A stretch of 8,009 bases of DNA from Gammaproteobacteria bacterium (GTDB taxonomy: Bacteria > Pseudomonadota > Gammaproteobacteria > Pseudomonadales > Azotimanducaceae_A), in the NCBI GenBank assembly GCA_026713405.1, contig JAPOON010000028.1, positions 1 to 8,009 of the forward strand, written 5' to 3'. Each line of letters opens with the position of its first letter. The first letter of the stretch is position 1. The notes under the pieces were generated by a model. The model worked only from the letters and a program-made list of their open reading frames with translations. It made no database searches and had not been told where the DNA came from. Of the stretch, positions 6,001 through 8,009 are shown in pieces. Both the position numbers and the translations under genes were made by a program.

Positions 6001-7669
6001 GAGTTTCCTCTCCCGCTCCGGGGATCAGTTGTCGCCCACGGCAAGCGGCGAGGCTTTCGCGGTTGAAGGGCGCGTCAATCTCGCCGAATACAGCGACTTC
6101 CTGACAGGCGATGTGCGCGCCTGGTGGAAGGAGCGGGACGAGGGCTTCTCCGCCGGCCGGCTCGGTCATCGTTACGACACCGTGGAAAAGGGAATCGACG
6201 CCGTAATACAGGCAGGTGAGAACATTGATATCCAGGCCGGCTATGCCGAGCGGTACGAAGGTTCGCTCGCGGCCAGCCGGGTCGGCCGCGTGCAGGCGGA
6301 CGTTCGCACCGGTCGCCTGACGGTCGGCGGAGAATTGCGCCACGAGGACATCCGGCGCACGGCGCTGTACGGCATGGAAGTCCCGGACGGAGACGCGCTG
6401 CTCGCCGGCGTGCGCCTGGGTTACGACCTGGACGACATCCGCACCATCTACGCGTCCGCGCAGACCGGCCTCGATGAGAGCGGCAACTATGTGGAAAACG
6501 ACATGGTCGCGCTCGGCATCAACACCCAGGTAAACGACCGCACCGCCATCAGCCTCGAAGCAAGCGAAGGCGACAGGGGCAGTGCCCTGTCCGGCGGTTT
6601 CGACTACACCCCGGCAGACCGCTTCGGCCTGAAACTGAAGTCGGGCATCGGTTCGGGCGCCCTGACCAGCTTCGCGGGCAATTACGAACTCGCCGAGGGC
6701 CATGAACTGTACGGCAGCTATGCCCTCGACCCGGACCGCACCTTCGGTGAGCGCAACCTGCTGACCTTCGGCCAGCGCCGCGACGTGGGCAACCGTCTCG
6801 GCATCTTCACGGAATCGCAGTTTGGCGACGACGACCGTTTCGCTGGGGCCAGCCATACGTTCGGCCTCGACTACAAGACCACCCACGGCTGGATTCTCTC
6901 CGGCCTCGTGTCCGTATCCGACAACGAAATCACACCGGCATCCATCGAGCGGCATGCATACTCCTTCGGCGCCGCCATACAGCGGCCGGCACACCGCTTC
7001 AGCGGCAAGCTGGAATACCGCAAGGACGACGGCCCCGCCACCAGGGTAGACCAGTACATCGGCACCACCAGCTATACCTACATCGCAAGCGAGTCCCGCC
7101 GCTGGCTCGGCCGCCTCAACATTTCGTGGACGGACGACCGCTTCCACGGCCTCTACGATGCCCGTTTCGTCGAGTTCGACATCGGCCACGCCTATCGCCC
7201 GGTCAACAACGACCGCTGGAACGCGCTGGTGAAGTACGGCTACTTCCACGACCTCGTCAGCGTTGGCCAGGACTCGATACGGCCTGACCAGCGCGTCCAC
7301 GTGCTGTCGGCGGAGGCGCTCTACAGCCTGAACCGCCACTGGGAGGTCGGCGCCAAGATCGCGTGGAAGGAAGGCCAGATGCGCACTTTCCGGGGCCGCG
7401 GCGAATGGCATGACTCCAGCATGCTGCTCACCGTCGTGCGGGCGCGGCGGCATGTGATCAGGGAATGGGACGCCCTCGCCGAATACCGGATTCTCCACGA
7501 CCGGAAGGGCGACAACCGACGCCAGGGGGTCCTTGTGGGCATGTACCGGCAGTTCGGCGACCAGATTGAAATGGGCGTCGGCTACAACTTCACCGACTTC
7601 AGCGACGATATCCGCGATGCCAGCTACAACCGCCGGGGATGGTTCATCGACCTGATCGGGAAGCTGTAG
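2..7669 (+). CDS. Giant Calx-beta / DUF11 / SdrD_B / double-OmpA / C-terminal beta-barrel envelope protein (5' partial)
   Basis: The frame is open from base 2 to the TAG at 7667-7669. No start is visible; a GTG at 143 lies inside a Calx-beta repeat and is not a credible start. Visible order: four 113-residue Calx-beta repeats, a DUF11-like domain, an Asp-rich linker, SdrD_B, a Cys-containing CnaB-like module, a second DUF11, a second SdrD_B, two OmpA-type domains, Ig-like pre-barrel domains, and a roughly 905-residue barrel region ending WFIDLIGKL. From the families, this should be an exported envelope protein: barrel in the outer membrane, OmpA domains bound to peptidoglycan, and the repeats forming a rod for adhesion or structural support. 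The signal peptide must lie upstream. Downstream is a convergent transporter gene, so this is the last gene of its transcription unit. Annotation pipelines would probably call it an OmpA family, Calx-beta or SdrD B-like domain protein. The architecture is clear; the biological role is inferred and the ligand unknown. Confidence 0.93.
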   Translation, partial: EATGTIVDDDEPLPEGAPSLSIDDVTVAEDGGTALFTVSLNHTFDQAVTVEYATADGTAEAGADYTETNGSLTIEANSLSGTIAVPVLDDAIDELDETFTVRLRRARNASVSDAEGLATITDNDEPPAESPGLRIDDVSVGEDGENARFTVTLSDTFDQAVSVAYVTGDGTATRGADYTATTGTLTIDPGSLAGSISVPVLEDSIDEPDETFTVTLTSAVNATIADAEGLGTIIDNDEAPPGAPGLSIDDVTVAEDGGTAQFSVTLDNTADQPVTVAYTTVDGTAEAGSDYTATTGTLTIESGSVTGTISIPILDDDIDEPGESFVVALSNATNATINDAEGSATITDNDEPPAGAPRLSIGDVTVAEDEGTARFTVTLDNTYDETVTVAYATADGTAEAGSDYTSAIGTLTIDAGSMTGTVSVPVLDDTIDELDETFIVTLSTAVNATISDAEGLGTITDNDEPPGSGVVGVAKQALDTRITDSGKVRSTIRIHVVNVGDGVANRVQVADDLAKAFPSPAAVSVVAAPSLTGAALTLNSAYDGTDSIDLLAGTDSMEAEASAVVEFTIEVTLNGAAGPFENQAEGYSEDYAGASTEDLSDHGSDPDPDGDGNPGGPGEDDPTPVEFPAAMQGTVFADLDVDGMQGADESGLANWRVEVASAAGETVASATTDAGGAYMIPDLDPGDVTVSFRHPESQAVWGEETATVISDSLTTLDRGVVPGGRLYDSESRDILVGAVLALADSTGMHLPAECLLDGQQLQRTGSDGAYRFDVVHGAHGECPSGSATYRIEVAEVPEGYNPPPSLLIPPAGQTLTVATCPDDPDPDDPCVVHADAEPPSGSALADYYLAWLVADGDGTAVHNHIPLDPVTAVIPDRLVTVTKRATVRNVNIGDLVGYVVQVTNPSTFSLGNLQLVDDIPSGFAMVSDSVSMQSPGPDGVMGTGDDLSTALAVTGTDPVSFEGFGILAGAAVSVRYMTRVTTGASTGRHVNRVKPYVSGQLAGNEATASVGVIADPVFEKTTVIGKVFDDRNGDGWQGPDEPGIAGVRLATVSGLIVETDAHGRYHLADIDGGDPHRGRNFIIKLDTATLPGEAVVTSENPRVIRLTQALMSKVNFGVRMPPRRYEPLGPGGNKLIREVRSHRFDRIEPVRFASGKSNVLPSYIDRLRTLVARYRGKPNLRVRFSGHTDNQPLGPRTRSIYGDNQGLSEARALEVARFVAAELGLPEDMVETIGHAERLPVATNRTAEGMALNRRVETELLYDDYEEEERILDEPPASSDPITEVHYAQSSTRLEPARFASGQTALPEDQITAIDRALKPLESHEIVGVTVVGHADGLPVRTAAADEENNEALSRARAESVASYLARKLELDPEIVRVESRGSSEPLADNSTVTGRALNRRADIELVYRRVSETVTTRVIAIAPVQLAPTERAGGGRLWLTEDVLAHRPQLDVLALNEVAVDDSGKMKRPVKFAAYTNYAAWVDEYRLEIYRESDTDLVRPLAILTAARLDHENAFEFLDESLTLKRGERLAYVLRATDERGREDHTRVRLMGVVDARRPEQLREAETIWGQSNLAKQSITVRGSRVRVHGEKFAPGEPVRVNGHEVPVDGNGRFVSELHLSPGTNEIVVSGVNEGRTWSQVLTAEVDDNYTFIVGLANLTIGQTHVSDSFEEINPNDSFDESVNVDGRLAFYLKAKIKGKYLITAQLDTTEDELDNLTDHLKRKDPRRVFRQLDPDRYYPVYGDDSTTVSDVNSQGPFFLRVDWDRNQVLLGNFNTGLTDTEFMQYNRSLYGGKIAHKSIAETRFGDPKRALTAFVSEAQSAAAHVSFRATGGSLYYLKHTDIVLGSEKVWVEIRQRDTAQVLERQDYIAGRDYEIDALQGRIILNRPLSQVVLDRGPSIIRTRPLEGDDVYLLVDYEYVPHSFDADKVTYGARGKTWLGDHVAVGASKIVDQKDGRDFDLEGVDVTLKAGKGTYLSVEAARSESLLSSASFDSVDGGLSFLSRSGDQLSPTASGEAFAVEGRVNLAEYSDFLTGDVRAWWKERDEGFSAGRLGHRYDTVEKGIDAVIQAGENIDIQAGYAERYEGSLAASRVGRVQADVRTGRLTVGGELRHEDIRRTALYGMEVPDGDALLAGVRLGYDLDDIRTIYASAQTGLDESGNYVENDMVALGINTQVNDRTAISLEASEGDRGSALSGGFDYTPADRFGLKLKSGIGSGALTSFAGNYELAEGHELYGSYALDPDRTFGERNLLTFGQRRDVGNRLGIFTESQFGDDDRFAGASHTFGLDYKTTHGWILSGLVSVSDNEITPASIERHAYSFGAAIQRPAHRFSGKLEYRKDDGPATRVDQYIGTTSYTYIASESRRWLGRLNISWTDDRFHGLYDARFVEFDIGHAYRPVNNDRWNALVKYGYFHDLVSVGQDSIRPDQRVHVLSAEALYSLNRHWEVGAKIAWKEGQMRTFRGRGEWHDSSMLLTVVRARRHVIREWDALAEYRILHDRKGDNRRQGVLVGMYRQFGDQIEMGVGYNFTDFSDDIRDASYNRRGWFIDLIGKL
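53..1408 (+). repeat. Four tandem 339-bp Calx-beta repeats
   Basis: Four in-frame copies begin at 53, 392, 731 and 1070, each exactly 339 bp (113 codons). Bases 2-52 are the tail of an earlier copy, so the array continues upstream. Each copy has the Calx-beta pattern: an opening like LSIDDVTVAED, a middle YATADGTAEAGxDYT, then a TGTLTI strand, an acidic DDxIDExDETFxVxL segment and a closing ITDNDEPP. In Calx-beta domains the acidic residues at the ends bind calcium, so the array is probably a calcium-stiffened rod; this is family knowledge, not shown here. At DNA level, copies 3 and 4 share an identical 30-bp stretch (848-877 and 1187-1216). Copies 1 and 3 share 26 bp (356-381 and 1034-1059), with a single mismatch in copy 4 at 1373-1398. 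All of these are in register. This suggests homogenisation or fairly recent duplication within the array. Confidence 0.93.
1409..1801 (+). other. DUF11-like beta-sandwich domain 1 (protein region)
   Basis: Residues about 470-600 of the visible protein start VVGVAKQALDT and alternate short hydrophobic strands with turns (IRIHVVNVGDG, VQVADDL, VVEFTIEVTLNG) before closing with ENQAEGYSED. A lead strand, a 'vxNxG' turn, a 'vxDDL' segment and a final strand near 'fxNqA' match the DUF11 / conserved-repeat beta-sandwich found in large bacterial surface proteins. In such proteins it acts as a stalk or spacer. Placement rests on pattern recognition; the boundaries are approximate. Confidence 0.65.
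1814..1870 (+). other. Asp/Gly/Pro-rich acidic linker
   Basis: Residues about 605-623 read DPDPDGDGNPGGPGEDD plus a short tail. The stretch is very acidic and rich in Gly and Pro, with DxDxDG spacing like a calcium-binding loop. It separates the first DUF11-like domain from the first SdrD_B-like domain and is probably a flexible or calcium-ordered hinge. Calcium binding is inferred from the spacing only. Confidence 0.55.
1892..2167 (+). other. SdrD_B-like domain 1 (protein region)
   Basis: Residues about 631-722 begin MQGTVFADLDVDGMQG and continue ADESGLANWRVEV, then TDAGGAYMIPDLDPGDVTVSF. This is the SdrD_B / CnaB-type signature: a first strand G.VF.D, a DxDxDG..G..E.G calcium-loop-like element, and a G.Y...L.PG..V hairpin. 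In SdrD and related proteins such domains bind calcium and stack into a stiff stalk. The fold call is secure; calcium binding is by analogy. Confidence 0.75.
2168..2608 (+). other. Four-cysteine CnaB-like module (protein region)
   Basis: Residues about 723-869 run from GGRLYDSESRDILVGAVLAL to HNHIPLDP. The beginning resembles a carboxypeptidase-regulatory/CnaB beta-sandwich (G.LYDS.....V.GA...L, then TGSDGAYRFDV). It contains the only four cysteines I find in the visible 2,555 residues, with codons at 2261, 2345, 2459 and 2489. After export they could form two disulfides. I recognise this module, with its closing YYLAWLV and HNHIPLDP, as recurring between DUF11 and SdrD_B domains in large proteobacterial surface proteins, from memory rather than a search. 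Function unknown. Confidence 0.6.
2621..3061 (+). other. DUF11-like domain 2 (protein region)
   Basis: Residues about 874-1020 start IPDRLVTVTKRATVRNVNIGD and continue LVGYVVQVTN, LGNLQLVDDIPSGF and, after a GPDGVMGTGDD loop, VSVRYMTRVTTGA. This is a good match to the DUF11 pattern (lead strand, 'GD.v.Y.v.v.N', 'l.DdiP.GF'). The GPDGVMGTGDD loop is acidic and glycine-rich and may bind calcium. It leads directly into the second SdrD_B-like domain. Confidence 0.72.
3062..3361 (+). other. SdrD_B-like domain 2 (protein region)
   Basis: Residues about 1021-1120 read VIGKVFDDRNGDGWQGPDEPGIAGV at the start, cited here only as its parts GKVFDDRNGDG and EPGIAGVRLAT, then TDAHGRYHLADIDGG. The DxNxDG..G..E.GI.GV motif is the textbook SdrD_B signature and is cleaner than in copy 1. 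It is the last rod-type domain before the peptidoglycan-binding pair. Confidence 0.82.
3401..3793 (+). other. OmpA-type peptidoglycan-binding domain 1 (protein region)
   Basis: Residues about 1134-1264 carry the OmpA/MotB C-terminal pattern: PVRFASGKSNVLPSY, FSGHTDNQPLG, GLSEARALEVARFV, ETIGHAERLPVATN and MALNRRVETELLY. Asp1189 (codon 3566) of GHTDN and Arg1211 (codon 3632) of LSEAR correspond to the Asp/Arg pair that binds the diaminopimelate residue of peptidoglycan in Acinetobacter OmpA. The Asp-Arg spacing is 22 residues, about seven longer than in OmpA, because of an inserted loop. The domain should face the periplasm and tether the protein to the cell wall. Confidence 0.88.
3845..4231 (+). 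other. OmpA-type peptidoglycan-binding domain 2 (protein region)
   Basis: Residues about 1282-1410 repeat the fold: PARFASGQTALPEDQ, VVGHADGLPVR, ALSRARAESVASYL, ESRGSSEPLADNSTVTGRALNRRADIELVY. Asp1336 (codon 4007, in GHAD, where the usual Thr is Ala) and Arg1357 (codon 4070, in LSRAR) keep the peptidoglycan-binding pair, spaced 21 residues apart. It follows domain 1 after a 17-residue acidic linker (YEEEERILDEPPASSDP). The two copies share only the family motifs, so the duplication, if it was one, is old. Confidence 0.86.
4232..4951 (+). other. Pre-barrel beta-rich region with Ig/glucodextranase-like sandwich (protein region)
   Basis: Residues about 1411-1650 link the OmpA pair to the barrel. 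The first part (to about base 4680) contains RLWLTEDVLAHRPQLDVLAL and then VKFAAYTNYAAWVDEYRLEIY and LTLKRGERLAYVLRATDERGR, a beta-sandwich-like pattern I cannot assign to a named family. The second part (about 4730-4950) reads SITVRGSRVRVHGEKF, PVRVNGHEVPVDGNGRF and HLSPGTNEIVVSG, which fits a glucodextranase-B/Ig-like sandwich (V.V.G....V.VNG..V.VD..G.F...V.L..G.N.I.V). By position it should be periplasmic. Confidence 0.55.
4952..7666 (+). other. C-terminal large outer-membrane beta-barrel (protein region)
   Basis: Residues 1651-2555 begin YTFIVGLANLTIGQ and later show many strand-turn-strand units of alternating polar and apolar residues, such as RLTVGGELRHEDIR, FGLKLKSGIG, HELYGSYALD and RFSGKLEYRKDDG, with charged or Gly/Asn turns. 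Conserved-looking boxes near the start are LDPDRYYPVYGDDST, VLLGNFNTGLTDTEF, YNRSLYGGKI and YEIDALQGRIILNRPL. I recognise these from other giant DUF11/SdrD proteins of proteobacteria, from memory. The chain ends GWFIDLIGKL, which has the alternating hydrophobic pattern of an outer-membrane beta-signal, although the last residue is Leu and not Phe/Tyr/Trp. A BamA-dependent outer-membrane barrel is the best reading. The strand number cannot be counted reliably by eye. Confidence 0.72.
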
Positions 7670-7762
7670 GGAGCCGGCCACCCATTGCGGCCGCAATCGA
7701 GTGATAAGATGCGCAAGCCGCACGAACGAGTGCCACATCGATGACAGCTTCGATTGATATTT
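7670..7762. other. Convergent intergenic gap with 14-bp palindrome
   Basis: Ninety-three bases separate the two facing stop codons. Bases 7684-7697 (ATTGCGGCCGCAAT) form a perfect palindrome. Its hairpin would have only a 5-bp stem around a GGCC loop, and no T-run follows on either strand. A second weak element is ATCGA at 7737-7741 pairing with TCGAT at 7750-7754, followed on the + strand by GATATTTT. Either could help end transcription in both directions, but neither is a convincing intrinsic terminator. Confidence 0.3.
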
Positions 7763-8009
7763 TCATTCGTTCCGCAAATGCCCGGGCACAGCAAATCTCT
7801 CAATCGCTTCAAACACAAGCTCCGTAATCAGGGCAAGTATCGCAGCGGGAACCGCGCCCTGCAGAACGAGTGACATGTCATTCAACGCCAACCCGGTAAC
7901 GATGGGGTCCCCCAACCCACCCGCGCCGATGAATGCGGCCAGCGTCGCCGTGCCGATGCAGATGACCGCGGCGGTCCTGATCCCGGCCAGCATGCTCGGC
8001 AACGACAGC
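7763..8009 (-). CDS. Osmoprotectant ABC transporter permease, OpuCB/YehW type (C-terminal part)
   Basis: Eighty-one residues are visible before the TGA at 7765-7763, and the frame stays open to the right edge, so the start lies outside the window. The sequence opens LSLPSMLAGIRTAAV, which matches the end of the EAA loop (the I-LP part that docks on the ATPase). It continues ICIGTATLAAFIGAGGLGDPI, the hallmark of glycine betaine/choline/carnitine permeases, and then a last membrane segment (LQGAVPAAILALITELVFEAIE) and a short polar tail ending HLRNE. The protein sits in the inner membrane as the channel of an importer for compatible solutes. The ATPase and binding-protein genes would be expected upstream, beyond base 8009. 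A TTG at 8002-8000 is internal to a conserved motif and is not the start. The exact substrate cannot be told from this fragment. Confidence 0.9.
   Translation of the reverse strand, partial: LSLPSMLAGIRTAAVICIGTATLAAFIGAGGLGDPIVTGLALNDMSLVLQGAVPAAILALITELVFEAIERFAVPGHLRNE

Noticed and set aside
7675..7693. CGGCC/GGCCG stem (7675-7679 with 7689-7693) as an intrinsic terminator of the giant gene
   Set aside because: The stem is only 5 bp with a 9-nt loop, competes with the overlapping palindrome, and no T-run follows.
4979..7738. A 919-codon open frame on the - strand opposite the barrel
   Set aside because: It is in the register whose codons are exact complements of the + strand codons, so it stays open simply because the + gene uses no TTA, CTA or TCA codons there (it ends at the CTA codon at 4979). 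Its translation shows no recognisable domain, while the + strand shows clear domains.
7741..7827. A 28-codon ATG frame on the + strand (MTASIDIFIRS...), preceded by TGATAAGAT, which resembles an extended -10 element
   Set aside because: It lies mostly antisense to the permease 3' end, has no clear ribosome binding site, no -35 at proper spacing, and no recognisable similarity.
7670..8009. Functional link between the giant envelope protein and the osmoprotectant transporter
   Set aside because: The genes are convergent, so they do not share a promoter or operon. Both might suit a saline habitat, but adjacency alone does not support a joint system.

Overview
The window is almost entirely one very large open reading frame on the + strand. 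It is already open at base 2 and ends at a TAG at 7667-7669, so 2,555 codons are visible and the start lies upstream. A 93-bp gap follows, and then the 3' end of a second gene on the - strand that runs off the right edge. The DNA looks GC-rich, and the long frame avoids A/T-ending Leu and Ser codons over long stretches. Together with OmpA-type peptidoglycan-binding domains and a C-terminal outer-membrane-type beta-barrel, this indicates a Gram-negative bacterium. A marine or salt-adapted gammaproteobacterium is my best guess, but that is inference from the protein architecture and not proven by the sequence.

Layout of the giant protein (residue 1 = the codon at base 2): the tail of one Calx-beta repeat (1-17); four complete Calx-beta repeats of exactly 113 codons each (18-469); a DUF11-like beta-sandwich (470-599); an Asp/Gly-rich linker (about 605-623); an SdrD_B-like domain (about 631-722); a CnaB-like module that holds all four cysteines seen in the protein (723-869); a second DUF11-like domain (874-1020); a second SdrD_B-like domain (1021-1120); two tandem OmpA-type peptidoglycan-binding domains (1134-1264 and 1282-1410); a beta-rich pre-barrel region ending in a glucodextranase/Ig-like sandwich (1411-1650); and a C-terminal region of about 905 residues read as a large outer-membrane beta-barrel (1651-2555).

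The simplest reading is an envelope-spanning structural or adhesive protein: the barrel sits in the outer membrane, the OmpA domains grip peptidoglycan, and a long, probably calcium-stiffened rod of beta-domains precedes them. Which side of the outer membrane the rod occupies is not settled by the sequence and is the most interesting question here.

The second gene (- strand, 7763-8009, partial) is the C-terminal part of an ABC-transporter permease of the osmoprotectant (glycine betaine/choline/carnitine) OpuCB/YehW type. It converges on the giant gene, so the two are separately transcribed and probably not functionally linked. No RNA gene, mobile element, CRISPR array or convincing intrinsic terminator was seen. 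I see no clear evidence of an undescribed multi-gene system; what is unusual is the modular composition of one giant protein.
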